Shown piece by piece: positions 8,606 through 17,133 of a stretch of 64,000 nucleotides of DNA. Source of the DNA: Novosphingobium album (ex Liu et al. 2023). Lineage in GTDB: Bacteria > Pseudomonadota > Alphaproteobacteria > Sphingomonadales > Sphingomonadaceae. The translations under genes and the position numbers were made by a program. The DNA lies in the NCBI RefSeq assembly GCF_029076845.1, contig NZ_JARESE010000070.1:1-64000 (forward strand), in the 5' to 3' direction. The notes beneath the pieces are model-generated. The model was not told the DNA's origin. It saw only the letters and a program-made list of their open reading frames with translations, and ran no database searches. Positions within the stretch are counted from its first letter, which is position 1. Every line of letters starts with the position of its first letter.

Positions 8606-9362
8606 ACGCCAGCCTCTTGAGGGCCGCACGATCGCCATCACCGGCGCGGCCGGCGGCATCGGCGCGCCGGTGGCGCGGATGCTGCGCGAACGCGGCGCCC
8701 GGATCATCGGCATCGACCGCGCCGAATGCGGCCAATGCGATGCCAGCATCGTCACCGACTTGTCCGACGATGCCAGCCTGGCCGCGCTGGCCCGGCGGCT
8801 GGCCGATGACACGCCCGACATCCTGGTCAACATCGCCGGGATCATGCGCTTCGGCCTGCACGAGAGCCAGCCGGTGGAAGCGCTGGCGCTGTGCTATCAC
8901 ATCAACCTCACCGTTCCGGCCGTGCTGGCGCAAGCGGTGGCGGGGCCGATGCGGCGGCGCGGATCGGGGCAGATCGTCAACATCGGCTCGGTGCTGGGCG
9001 CGATCCCCTATCCCTGGTTCGCCGCCTATTCGAGCAGCAAGGCCGGCCTTGCCGCGCTGAGCCAGGGCCTGCGGCGCGAATTTCTGGGCACGGGCGTTAC
9101 CGTCACCCATATCAACCCGCGCGCGGCGCGCACGCCGTTCAACAATGCGCAGGTCAACCGCTTCCTCGATATCACGGGCATGAAGGCCGACGAGCCCGAA
9201 TGGGTCGCCCGCCGGATCGTCGAGGCCATCGTCGCGCGCCGCGAGACGGTGAACATCGGCGCCATGGAGCGCCTCTACGCGGCACTCAACGCCGTATCCC
9301 CCAGGCTGATCGACAACGGCCTGGCTTCGCAGATCCGGCGGGCCCGCGCCGAATTCTGCTGA
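8592..9362 (+). CDS. Short-chain dehydrogenase/reductase (SDR)
   Basis: A 256-residue classical SDR. The Rossmann glycine motif TGAAGGIG is near residues 16-23, the NIAG structural motif near 80, the catalytic serine in VNIGSVLG near 133-140, and the active-site YSSSK near 146-150. It uses NAD(P)H to interconvert alcohols and ketones or aldehydes; the substrate is not known. The start at 8592 overlaps the ligase/HDO gene by 14 bases, so it belongs to the same unit and probably reduces or oxidises the intermediate made there. The stretch TGMKADEPEWVARRIVEAI in the C-terminal third resembles the substrate-cap region of SDRs acting on lipid-like substrates, which is weak evidence. Confidence 0.88.
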   Translation: MRSPERQPLEGRTIAITGAAGGIGAPVARMLRERGARIIGIDRAECGQCDASIVTDLSDDASLAALARRLADDTPDILVNIAGIMRFGLHESQPVEALALCYHINLTVPAVLAQAVAGPMRRRGSGQIVNIGSVLGAIPYPWFAAYSSSKAGLAALSQGLRREFLGTGVTVTHINPRAARTPFNNAQVNRFLDITGMKADEPEWVARRIVEAIVARRETVNIGAMERLYAALNAVSPRLIDNGLASQIRRARAEFC

Positions 9363-9383
9363 ACCAGACGAAAGGACTACCCG

Positions 9384-10028
9384 ATGAAACTGCGTTTCGC
9401 GCTTGCCCCCGCCATGGCTGCCGTGCTGGCCGCCGCCCTGCCTTCCGCCGCCTTCGCCGCGATGTCCGACGACGTGCGCGTGGTCAACGACGGCTGGGCC
9501 CACATCGCCTATGAGGTCAAGGGTTCGAGCACCCAGACCAAGGCGCTCGACCAGCTCGCGCGGCAGGCCGCCACCGTGGTCGCCCGCTATCCCGGCAAGG
9601 CCGAGCCGCTGCTGTGGCAAGGCATCGTCACCAGCGAGCAGGCCAACCGGGCCAACATCTTCCACAAGCTGAGCCTGGCCACGCGCGCGCGCGACATCCT
9701 GACCAGGGCCTATGCGCTCGATCCGCGCGCGGCCAATGGCGGCGTGGCGATGAGTCTGGGCGTGCTTTACTACAAGGTGCCGGGCTCGCCGCTGGGCTGG
9801 GGCGATACCGACCGGGCCAAGAAGCTGCTGAAGCAGGCGCTGGCGCTCGATCCCAACGGGCTCGACGCCAACTACTTCTATGGCGATTACCTGCTGGCCC
9901 AGGGCGACAAGGCCGGCGCCAAAAGCTATCTGCAAAAGGCGCTGAAGGCCCCGCACGATGCCAGCCGCCCGGTGTGGGACGCCGGCCGCCGCCGCGAGGT
10001 CCACGCGCTGCTCGCCAAGGCCGGCTGA
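9384..10028 (+). CDS. Secreted TPR-repeat protein
   Basis: A 214-residue protein with a clear signal peptide (residues 1-26, cleavage after AAFA) and two or three tetratricopeptide-like units, best seen at about 139-180 (DRAKKLLKQALALDPNG then ANYFYGDYLLAQGDKAGAKS). The C-terminal part ends GRRREVHALLAK. It should be periplasmic. The repeat pattern somewhat resembles TatT-type TPR proteins. It begins 21 bases after the SDR stop and ends 13 bases before the methyltransferase, so it is in the operon, perhaps as a scaffold or partner for the envelope receptor encoded downstream. No enzymatic motif was found. Confidence 0.75.
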   Translation: MKLRFALAPAMAAVLAAALPSAAFAAMSDDVRVVNDGWAHIAYEVKGSSTQTKALDQLARQAATVVARYPGKAEPLLWQGIVTSEQANRANIFHKLSLATRARDILTRAYALDPRAANGGVAMSLGVLYYKVPGSPLGWGDTDRAKKLLKQALALDPNGLDANYFYGDYLLAQGDKAGAKSYLQKALKAPHDASRPVWDAGRRREVHALLAKAG

Positions 10029-10041
10029 CCCCGATCGGCCC

Positions 10042-10656
10042 ATGGTGTTTTCGCGCGCACTGGCCCGCCAGCTCGCCCGGCCGACCGGATCGGCCGGGCG
10101 ATGGCTGGGCAAGGCCATGGACATCGCCAACCGCAAGCCCCTGCGGCTGGCGGTGGACCTGATCGCGCCCGCACCGGGCGAGGCGATCCTCGATGCCGGC
10201 TGCGGCACCGGCGCGGCCATGGCCGAAATGCTGCGCCGCGCGGACTGCAGCATGACCGGCGCCGATATCTCCGCCACCATGCTCGAAGAGGCGCGGCGCA
10301 AGCTGGGCACGCGGGCCGCCTGCGTGCTCGCGCCGCTGGAAGCCCTGCCTTTCGCCGACGCGACATTCGACGCCGTGCTGGCGCTCAACGTGCTGTATTT
10401 TTGCAGGCCGGACCAGGGAATGCTGCGCAGCATCCATCGCGTGCTCAAGCCCGGCGGGCGGCTTTGCGCCTATGTTTCCGATCGCCGGTCGATGGAAGGC
10501 TGGCCGCTGGTCCGCGAAGGCTATCACCGCCTCTATGATCGGTCCGAACTGGTGGCAGCGCTGGTCTCGGCCGGGTTTGCGCTCGACGCCGTGGCGGTGC
10601 ATGACGTGCGTGTGACGCGCAAGGTCGGAGGGCTGCTGGCCCTTGCCCGGCGCTGA
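10042..10656 (+). CDS. Class I SAM-dependent methyltransferase
   Basis: A 204-residue protein. The SAM-binding motif I is ILDAGCGTGAAMAE near 49-62, followed by GADISATMLEEAR near 73-85, then the acidic-loop and motif IV region LPFADATFDAVLALNVLYF near 102-120, and LKPGGRLCAYV near 135-145. This matches the UbiE/Coq5-like small-molecule methyltransferase group. The ATG at 10042 is chosen because it follows the previous stop closely; the open frame further upstream lies inside the TPR gene. It is the last biosynthetic gene before the sigma factor, 22 bases downstream, and probably methylates the operon product. Substrate unknown. Confidence 0.85.
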   Translation: MVFSRALARQLARPTGSAGRWLGKAMDIANRKPLRLAVDLIAPAPGEAILDAGCGTGAAMAEMLRRADCSMTGADISATMLEEARRKLGTRAACVLAPLEALPFADATFDAVLALNVLYFCRPDQGMLRSIHRVLKPGGRLCAYVSDRRSMEGWPLVREGYHRLYDRSELVAALVSAGFALDAVAVHDVRVTRKVGGLLALARR

Positions 10657-10678
10657 CACGGCGGACACGGGCGGGAGC

Positions 10679-11296
10679 ATGGAGCCGAAGGACGAGCATC
10701 GGGAATCGGCGGGTCTGGCGCTGCTGTTCGAGCGGCACCGGGCCGAATTGCTGCGTTTCCTGGTCGCCCGCTGCGGCGCCCGGGACGAGGCGGAGGATCT
10801 GGTGCAGGAGCTGTGGATCAAGGCGACGACGCAGCAGACCGGGCCGATCGCCAACGGGCGGGCCTATCTTTTCCGCATGGCCAACAATCTGGTGCTCGAT
10901 CAGGCGCGCGGCCGCCAGCGGGCGATGCGGCGCGATCGCGGCTGGCTGGAAGCCGAAGGCGGCGGCGCCCTCGCGCCCGAGGAACGGCCCGATCCGGCCG
11001 AGCCGGCAGACGAAGCGCTGGCCCGCAAGCAGGAGGCTGCGCTGCTCGAACGCGCCATCGCCGATCTGCCCGAGGGCGCGCAGCGCGCCTTGCGGCTCTA
11101 TCGGCTGGAAGGCCATGGCCAGGCCGATATCGCGCGGATCATGGGCATCAGCCGGAGCGGCGTGGAAAAGCACCTGGCGCTGGCGATGAAGAAGCTGCGC
11201 GATTCGCTGGCCGACTGTGGATGGTTTGCCGCCACGGCGTCTCAGGGACAGGGTGAGAAGCGCGGAGGAGACCCGCGGATGGAACAGGGAACATGA
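10679..11296 (+). CDS. ECF sigma factor, FecI type
   Basis: A 205-residue RNA polymerase sigma factor with the two ECF regions. Region 2 is at about 20-85 (FERHRAELLRFLVARCG, then DLVQELWIKA and AYLFRMANNLVLDQARG). Region 4 is at about 125-190 (ALRLYRLEGHGQADIARIMGISRSGVEKHL). The NNLVLDQARGRQR stretch is typical of FecI-like sigma factors. The next two genes are a FecR-type anti-sigma factor (4-base overlap) and an STN-containing TonB receptor, the complete cell-surface signalling trio. It should be released when the receptor binds its ligand and then transcribe the receptor and perhaps the upstream biosynthetic genes. Targets are not shown by the sequence. Confidence 0.9.
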   Translation: MEPKDEHRESAGLALLFERHRAELLRFLVARCGARDEAEDLVQELWIKATTQQTGPIANGRAYLFRMANNLVLDQARGRQRAMRRDRGWLEAEGGGALAPEERPDPAEPADEALARKQEAALLERAIADLPEGAQRALRLYRLEGHGQADIARIMGISRSGVEKHLALAMKKLRDSLADCGWFAATASQGQGEKRGGDPRMEQGT

Positions 11297-12255
11297 ACCG
11301 GCTCGACGACGATATCCTGACGCAAGCCGCCGCCTGGCACATCGCCAGCGACGACGATGCGATGGACTGGGACGGCTTCACCCGCTGGCTGGAGGCCGAT
11401 CCGCGCCACCGCGCCGCCTATGACCAGGTGGCGCTGGGCGATGCCCTGCTGATCGAACATCGCCATGCGATCACGCCGGCGGCCGTTCGAGTGGAGATCG
11501 GGCACGCGGACGACGCCCGCGAAACCATCGTCCGGCCCGCGATCGCCGGATGGCGGCGCTGGGCCGGCGCGGCGATCGCCGCCTCGCTCGCCGCCGCGCT
11601 GCTCCTGCCGCAAGTCATGACCCCCTCGCCCGAGGTCTACCAGACCACCGCCAGCGCGCAGCGGATCACCCTGGACGACGGATCGAGCGTGCTGCTCGCG
11701 CCGCGCAGCGAACTGCGCGTCGCAGGCCGCGCGCAGGACCGGATGGCGCTGAACGGCGGGGCGCTGTTCGATATCCGCCACGATCCTGATCGCCAGCTGG
11801 AAATCGCAGCCGGAGACGTGCGCATCAGCGATATCGGCACCCGGTTCGATGTCCGCGCCGATGGCGCGCGCGTGCGCGTGGAAGTGGGCGAAGGGCGCGT
11901 CGAGGTCGGCTCGGACGCGCTGGCCGCGCCCGTGCGGCTCGATGCCGGCAAGGCGCTGCTGTTCGATGGCAAGGCCGGCACCGCCACGGTCGCCGCCGTG
12001 CGCAGCGAAGATGTCGGCGCGTGGCACGCGGGCCGGCTTTCCTACGATTCGGCGCCATTGTCGCTGGTCGCCGCCGACCTCGCCCGTTATGCCGGCGTCA
12101 CAGTCAAGGTGCCGGACGAGCTTGCCGGCCGGCGTTTTTCAGGGACTTTGATCCTCGGCAATGGCGATGCGGCACTGCGCGATCTTTCCCAGGTCATGGG
12201 GCTCGATTTGCGCCGCGATGGCGGCGGCTATCGCCTGGAGCGGCGCGAACGCTGA
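11293..12255 (+). CDS. FecR-family anti-sigma factor
   Basis: A 320-residue single-pass inner-membrane protein. The cytoplasmic N-terminus (about 1-80) has the family pattern AAAWHIASDDDAMDWDGFTR and WLEADPRHRAAYDQV. A transmembrane helix lies at about 92-111. The periplasmic part holds the FecR domain (YQTTASAQRITLDDGSSVLL, then the GDVRISDIGTRFDVR region near 175-190) and a C-terminal secretin/STN-like domain (LSLVAADLARYAGVTVKVPD). It restrains the sigma factor encoded just upstream and relays signals from the receptor. It overlaps the sigma gene by 4 bases and the receptor gene by about 95 bases, an unusually deep overlap. Confidence 0.9.
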   Translation: MNRLDDDILTQAAAWHIASDDDAMDWDGFTRWLEADPRHRAAYDQVALGDALLIEHRHAITPAAVRVEIGHADDARETIVRPAIAGWRRWAGAAIAASLAAALLLPQVMTPSPEVYQTTASAQRITLDDGSSVLLAPRSELRVAGRAQDRMALNGGALFDIRHDPDRQLEIAAGDVRISDIGTRFDVRADGARVRVEVGEGRVEVGSDALAAPVRLDAGKALLFDGKAGTATVAAVRSEDVGAWHAGRLSYDSAPLSLVAADLARYAGVTVKVPDELAGRRFSGTLILGNGDAALRDLSQVMGLDLRRDGGGYRLERRER

Positions 12256-14527
12256 CGCGCGCGAGGCGCGCCCGGCGCGTATCGACATTTCCGCCGCCAG
12301 CCTGCCCGACGCCATCGCCGAGCTTTCGCGCGAGGCCCGCGTCTCGATCGGCACCGAAGGCGCCTTGCCGCGCCTGCGCTCCCGCCTGGTGCGCGGCGAG
12401 ATGAGCGTGGGCGAGGCGCTGACGCGGCTTCTGGCGGGCACGGGCTATCGCGCGCGGCAAGTGGGCGAGACGGCCTGGCGGATCGAACGCGCGCCGCCCT
12501 CGCCCGCGCCGCCCGCGCGCGCCGAACCCGCGCCCGCCCCACCGCCACCACCGCCACCCGAGCCGATCGTCGTCACCGGCACCAAGCGCGCGCTGGACCT
12601 GCTGGCCTTGCCCATGGCGGTCTCGGTCGTCGGGCTGGACGCGGACCAGTCGCGCGATCCCGCCGCCGGCACCGCGACGATCGCCGATGAACTGGAAGGC
12701 CTTTCGCTCACTTCGCTGGGGCCGGGGCGCAACCGCATGTTCCTGCGCGGCGTGGCCGACAGCCCGTTCAACGGCGAGAGCCAGTCCACCGTCGCGGTGG
12801 TGCTCGACGAAGCGCGGCTGACTTATGCCGCGCCCGATCCCGATGTGCGGCTGGTCGATATCGAGCGGATCGAAGTGCTCAAGGGGCCGCAAGGCTCGCT
12901 TTACGGCACGGGCGCGCTGGGCGGTGTCTATCACCTCGTCGCCCGGCCCGCGCAGCCGGGCGAGACGAGCCTTGCCATCTCGGGCGCGGCCAGCGTGGTC
13001 GCGCGCGGGGGCGCGGGCTATTCCGGCTCGGCGATCGCCAACCTGCCACTAGCGGGCGACAGCGTGGGCCTGCGGCTGGTCGGCTACACCGCGCTCGAAC
13101 CCGGCTGGATCGATACCGGCGCGCGCCGGGACAGCAATTCCACGCGCGTGGCCGGCGCGCGGGCCATGGTCGGCATCGAGGCCGGCGGCGGCTGGCGGGC
13201 GGACCTTACCGGCTTTGCCCAATGGCTCAATTCGCGCGACAGCCGCTATGTCTACGCGCCCCATGCCCGCACCCGCCCGGCGCAGGCGCCCGAGCCGCAC
13301 GACAACGACTTGCGCCATCTGGCCGGGCGGCTGACCGGCGCGATCGGCGGCATCAGCGTGCTGCTGGCCAGCGCGATGACCTGGCACGAAGTGGGCGACA
13401 CGCTTGATGCCACGATCGGCGCGGCCGGCTTTGACCTGGCCGATCCGCGCCTGCTGGCGGACAGCCGCAACTACCGCGTGTGGGACAGCGAATTGCGCCT
13501 GCGTGGCGAGGCGGGCCGGCTGGGCTGGCTGCTCGGCTTTTCGCATCTGGCCGCGCGGCAGGCGATCGACATGACGCTGACCGGCGCGGGTGGCGCCGGA
13601 CTGGCGATCGACAGCGACCGGCGCACCGCCTTCGACACCGCCGCCTATGCCGACCTGACGCTGCCGCTGACCGGCCGGCTCTCGATCGAGGCGGGCGGGC
13701 GGCTGTTCCGCGCGGCGCTGCGCGAACGGCGGCGGCTGGTGGCCGGCGACGTCGCGCGCGAACGGCACAAGAGCGGGCTGACCCCCAGCGCGGCGATCGC
13801 CTGGCAGCCCGATCCGCACCGTCTGCTCTACTTGCGCTATGGCTCGGCCTTCCGCCAGGGCGGATCGGACATCGCGCCGGGCGGCACGATCGAAACGCTG
13901 AAGGGCGATGAACTGGCGACGATCGAGGCGGGCTGGCGCCAGCGCCTTTCCGGCGGCGGCCGGATCGAGCTGGGCGTGTGGTACACCTGGTGGGAGAACA
14001 TCCAGTCCGACCTGCTGCGCGAGGATGGCCTGATCGAGACCGGCAATGCCGGGAACGGCCGCATCTTCGGCGCGGAAGCCTCGGCCGAAGTGTCGATCGG
14101 CGCGGGCTGGCGGCTGGAAGCGGGCGCGGACGTGACCAGCGCGAAGCTGACGCGCAACGACCTGGGCTATGAACTGGACGACAGCCACTTGCCCGTGGTG
14201 CCAGATTACACCTTCCGCGCCGCGCTGCGCCGCGATTTCACGCTGGGCGGCGTGGATGCCTGGGCCAGAGCGCGCCTGAACTATATCGGCCCCGCGCGGA
14301 TGAGCTTCGATCCCGCGCTCGACCGGCCGATGGGCAAAGTGTTCGAAAGCGAATTCGAGGCGCACGCCGCGCTGGGCGCGCTGGACATGGCGATCACCGC
14401 GCGCAACCTGCTGGGCGGGCGGGGCAACACTTTCGCCTTCGGCAATTCGCTGCGTTACCGCACCATGGCCCAGTTCACGCCGCAGCAGCCGTTCACGGCA
14501 ACGCTGTCGCTTGCGCTCGCGTTCTGA
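12161..14527 (+). CDS. TonB-dependent outer-membrane receptor with STN signalling domain
   Basis: A 788-residue receptor. A signal-like segment ends near ANA-DA at residue 32. An STN domain (about 38-108, IDISAASLPDAIAELSREAR) contacts FecR. A proline-rich linker (about 112-132) leads to EPIVVTGTKRALD, a plug domain (about 135-245, with IERIEVLKGPQGSLYGTGAL) and a 22-strand barrel ending in Phe. The STN domain marks it as a signalling transducer that switches on its own ECF sigma factor when ligand binds. The start is uncertain: ATG 12161 or 12167 fit the signal peptide, both deep inside fecR and without a clear RBS, so translation is probably coupled to fecR. The ligand is unknown and may be the product of the upstream genes. 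Confidence 0.88.
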   Translation: MAMRHCAIFPRSWGSICAAMAAAIAWSGANADAREARPARIDISAASLPDAIAELSREARVSIGTEGALPRLRSRLVRGEMSVGEALTRLLAGTGYRARQVGETAWRIERAPPSPAPPARAEPAPAPPPPPPPEPIVVTGTKRALDLLALPMAVSVVGLDADQSRDPAAGTATIADELEGLSLTSLGPGRNRMFLRGVADSPFNGESQSTVAVVLDEARLTYAAPDPDVRLVDIERIEVLKGPQGSLYGTGALGGVYHLVARPAQPGETSLAISGAASVVARGGAGYSGSAIANLPLAGDSVGLRLVGYTALEPGWIDTGARRDSNSTRVAGARAMVGIEAGGGWRADLTGFAQWLNSRDSRYVYAPHARTRPAQAPEPHDNDLRHLAGRLTGAIGGISVLLASAMTWHEVGDTLDATIGAAGFDLADPRLLADSRNYRVWDSELRLRGEAGRLGWLLGFSHLAARQAIDMTLTGAGGAGLAIDSDRRTAFDTAAYADLTLPLTGRLSIEAGGRLFRAALRERRRLVAGDVARERHKSGLTPSAAIAWQPDPHRLLYLRYGSAFRQGGSDIAPGGTIETLKGDELATIEAGWRQRLSGGGRIELGVWYTWWENIQSDLLREDGLIETGNAGNGRIFGAEASAEVSIGAGWRLEAGADVTSAKLTRNDLGYELDDSHLPVVPDYTFRAALRRDFTLGGVDAWARARLNYIGPARMSFDPALDRPMGKVFESEFEAHAALGALDMAITARNLLGGRGNTFAFGNSLRYRTMAQFTPQQPFTATLSLALAF

Positions 14528-14587
14528 TTCCACGCCCGCGCGGCCATCTTATTCTTTGCCTCGCCCGCCCTTATCTAGCGCCTGACC

Positions 14588-15076
14588 ATGGCGCAGCCTT
14601 ACGAACCTTCGTCCGATTTCCTGAAGGCGGTGATCCGCGAGATCGCGCCGCTGGACGGCAACAGCCTGGCCGCGGCCAATTTCGCCCGGCTGATCGCCAT
14701 GACGCGCAATGCCGACCCGGTGAATCGCGACTGGGCGACCTTCTTCCTGGCCCAGCATGAGGCGGATACGCCCGAAGTGCGCGCCGCGCTGCTGGCGGCG
14801 GCCGAGGACGCCTGCGATGATGTGCGGGCAGAGGCGATCCACGGGCTGGCCATGCGCGATCCGGCGCTGGCCCTGCCGCTGCTGCGGCGCGAGCTGGCGC
14901 GTGACCGGGCCAGCGTGCCGGTGTTCGCGGCAGCCGCGCTGGTCGCCGATGCCTCGCTGGTGGAGTTGCTGCGCGAATTCATCGCACCTTCGGGCAATGC
15001 CTTGATCGACGATGCCGCGTGCGCCGCGCTCGAAGCCTGCGAACGGGCCGCCCGGGCCGCTTCGCCGGCGTCCTGA
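14588..15076 (+). CDS. HEAT-repeat protein
   Basis: A 162-residue all-helical protein with HEAT-like units (RDWATFFLAQHEAD, then PEVRAALLAAAEDACDDVRAEAIHGLAMRDPALALPL and VFAAAALVADASLVELL). Such proteins are adaptors or scaffolds. No signal peptide or catalytic motif was seen. It starts 60 bases after the receptor gene and converges with dut, so it may be co-transcribed with the receptor or have its own promoter. No specific function can be assigned. Confidence 0.7.
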   Translation: MAQPYEPSSDFLKAVIREIAPLDGNSLAAANFARLIAMTRNADPVNRDWATFFLAQHEADTPEVRAALLAAAEDACDDVRAEAIHGLAMRDPALALPLLRRELARDRASVPVFAAAALVADASLVELLREFIAPSGNALIDDAACAALEACERAARAASPAS

Positions 15077-15081
15077 AGCGA

Positions 15082-15552
15082 TCAGCTCCCCAGCGCGAAC
15101 ACGCCGCCGGTCGATCCGAAGCCGCCTTCGCCGCGCGCGGTTTCGTCCAGCTCATCGATCTTCAGCCAGTTCGCGCGCGTGACCGGGGCAAGCACGAGTT
15201 GCGCGATGCGATCGCCGCGCCGGACATCGAAAGGCTCGGCGCCGTGGTTGATGAGGATCACCTTCACTTCGCCGCGATAGTCCGAATCGATCGTCCCCGG
15301 CGCATTGGGCACCGAGATGCCGTGCTTGAGCGCCAGCCCCGAACGCGGCCGCACCTGGATCTCGAAACCATGGGGAATCGCCACCGCCAGCCCCGTGGCC
15401 ACCGCATGGCGCGCGCCGGGCGCCAGCGTCACGTCCTCGGCCGCGAGCACGTCCATGCCGGCCGCGCCGTCCGTGGCATAGGCGGGCAGTTCCAGCCCTT
15501 CGAAATGCGGCAGGCGCTTGACCGGGACGGGAACGCTATCGTGCGAGTGCAT
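15082..15552 (-). CDS. dut: Deoxyuridine 5'-triphosphate nucleotidohydrolase (dUTPase)
   Basis: A 156-residue trimeric-type dUTPase that hydrolyses dUTP to dUMP and pyrophosphate. All five family motifs are visible: AAGMDVLAAED (about 31-41), RPRSGLALKHG (69-79), NAPGTIDSDYRGEV (83-96) with the catalytic aspartate in TIDSDY, GDRIAQLVL (112-120) and the C-terminal arginine/glycine loop RGEGGFGSTG (about 142-151). The ATG at 15552 overlaps the end of coaBC by 17 bases; together they form a conserved alphaproteobacterial pair. It ends 5 bases from the convergent HEAT gene. Confidence 0.95.
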   Translation of the reverse strand: MHSHDSVPVPVKRLPHFEGLELPAYATDGAAGMDVLAAEDVTLAPGARHAVATGLAVAIPHGFEIQVRPRSGLALKHGISVPNAPGTIDSDYRGEVKVILINHGAEPFDVRRGDRIAQLVLAPVTRANWLKIDELDETARGEGGFGSTGGVFALGS

Positions 15553-17095
15553 CGGCAAACCTTTCGACGAGAATCCGGGCCACGTCCTCCTTTGGCATTT
15601 CGGGCAGGCTGACGACATCCTTGGCCGTGACGATATGCACGGCATTGGCATCGCCGCCCATCACATCGCCCGAAACGTCGTTGGCGATGATCCAGTCCGC
15701 GCCCTTGCGCTTGCGCTTTTCCCGGGCGTGCTCGACCACATGCTCGGTCTCGGCGGCGAAGCCGATCAGCAATGGCGGCCGGTCCGGGCTGCCGGCGACC
15801 ATGGCCAGGATATCGGGGTTCTCGGTCAGCAGCAGCGCGGGCGGCGCCGAGCCGCGTTTCTTGATCTTCTCGCTGGCGAAAGTCGCGGTGCGCCAGTCGG
15901 CGACGGCGGCGACCATAACCGCGATATCTGCGGGGAGCGAGCGCTTCACCGCCTCGGCCATCTCCCGCGCGCTTTCCACGTCGATCCGGTCCACCCCCGG
16001 CGGGGTTTCCAGATGCACCGGCCCGGCGACCAGGGTGACGCGCGCTCCGGCGGCGGCGGCGGCGGCGGCAATGGCGAAGCCCTGCTTGCCCGAGGACCGA
16101 TTGGCGATGTAGCGCACCGGGTCGATCGGTTCCCAGGTGGGCCCGGCGGTGATCAGCACATGCTTGCCGAACAGCGGACGATGCGCCGGCTCGCCTTCGA
16201 AATCGGGCTGGCCGGCCAGGGGATCGCCCGGCTGGTTGAGCGCTTGCGGATCGGTGGGCGGCGCGCCGTGCGCCGTGCCCTTGGGCGAAAGCAGCGGGCC
16301 GGCCGGCGCGTCGGCCACGGGCGGGGCCGGCGGCGGCTCGGCGACCTGCCTGTCCTCGTGCGGGTGCACCAGCCCGGTAAAGCTGATCGCCTGCCTGGCC
16401 TTCTGCAGCCCGCGCGCGATCATCGAATGCGACAGGCCGCTCAGCCCTTCGTGCTCGGCCGGCTCGGGCCCGTCGAATTCGGGCTGGCGGTGGATCACCT
16501 CGGGCTCGGGCAAGGCCGCCGCGCTGCCCGGCAGCGGCGCGACCTCCACCGGGTCCAGCCCCAGCGCCCAGGCGATGCGCTGCCACACCGCCACCGGCTC
16601 GGGCAAGCGGCCGGGGCCATATTCGCCGCAGGCCATCGCGCCTTCATCGGGCTCCATCACGTCCACCCCGGCATCGCGCAACGTCTGCACGTTGCGCATC
16701 GTCGCGGCGTGCTGCCACATGCGCACGTTCATCGCCGGCACGGCCATCACCGGCTTGTCGGTGGCGAGCAGCATCGTCGTCGCCAGATCGTCGGCGATGC
16801 CGGCGGCCATCTTGGCCAGCAGGTCCGCCGTCGCCGGGCAGACCACCACCAGATCGGCCTGGCGCGAAAGCTGGATATGGCCCATCTCGACCTCGTTCTT
16901 GAGGTCCCACAACGTGGTGTAGACGGGGTTTTCTGACAAGGCGGCCAATGCCATCGGCGTGACGAAGTGCGATCCGCCCTCGGTCAGCACGCAAGTCACC
17001 TCGCCGCCTTCCTTGCGGATGGTGCGGACGAGTTCACACGCTTTGTAGGCGGCGATGCCACCACCTACGACCAGGAGAATGCGCGGACCCTTCAT
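15536..17095 (-). CDS. coaBC: Phosphopantothenoylcysteine decarboxylase / phosphopantothenate-cysteine ligase
   Basis: A 519-residue bifunctional enzyme of coenzyme A synthesis. CoaC is at residues 1-180: GGGIAAYKACELVR (11-24), H73 in MGHIQL, PAMNVRMW (120-127) and the flexible-flap cysteine in ACGEYGPGRL (155-164). CoaB is at about 308-519: TAGPTWEPIDPVRYIANRSSGKQG as the nucleotide-binding start. Between them lies a roughly 127-residue Pro/Ala/Glu-rich insert (181-307) where most homologues, about 400 residues long, have only a short linker. The ATG at 17095 gives the canonical MKGPRILLVVGGGIAAYK start. It shares an operon with dut. Confidence 0.95.
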   Translation of the reverse strand: MKGPRILLVVGGGIAAYKACELVRTIRKEGGEVTCVLTEGGSHFVTPMALAALSENPVYTTLWDLKNEVEMGHIQLSRQADLVVVCPATADLLAKMAAGIADDLATTMLLATDKPVMAVPAMNVRMWQHAATMRNVQTLRDAGVDVMEPDEGAMACGEYGPGRLPEPVAVWQRIAWALGLDPVEVAPLPGSAAALPEPEVIHRQPEFDGPEPAEHEGLSGLSHSMIARGLQKARQAISFTGLVHPHEDRQVAEPPPAPPVADAPAGPLLSPKGTAHGAPPTDPQALNQPGDPLAGQPDFEGEPAHRPLFGKHVLITAGPTWEPIDPVRYIANRSSGKQGFAIAAAAAAAGARVTLVAGPVHLETPPGVDRIDVESAREMAEAVKRSLPADIAVMVAAVADWRTATFASEKIKKRGSAPPALLLTENPDILAMVAGSPDRPPLLIGFAAETEHVVEHAREKRKRKGADWIIANDVSGDVMGGDANAVHIVTAKDVVSLPEMPKEDVARILVERFADALAR

Positions 17096-17133
17096 TGCAG
17101 CGGCGTTTTGCAACACCGGGAGAGGAGGCGCAA

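Noticed and set aside
9958..10041. An earlier start for the methyltransferase, adding 28 codons
   Set aside because: This stretch lies inside the TPR gene and codes for an Arg/Ala-rich segment unlike methyltransferase N-termini.
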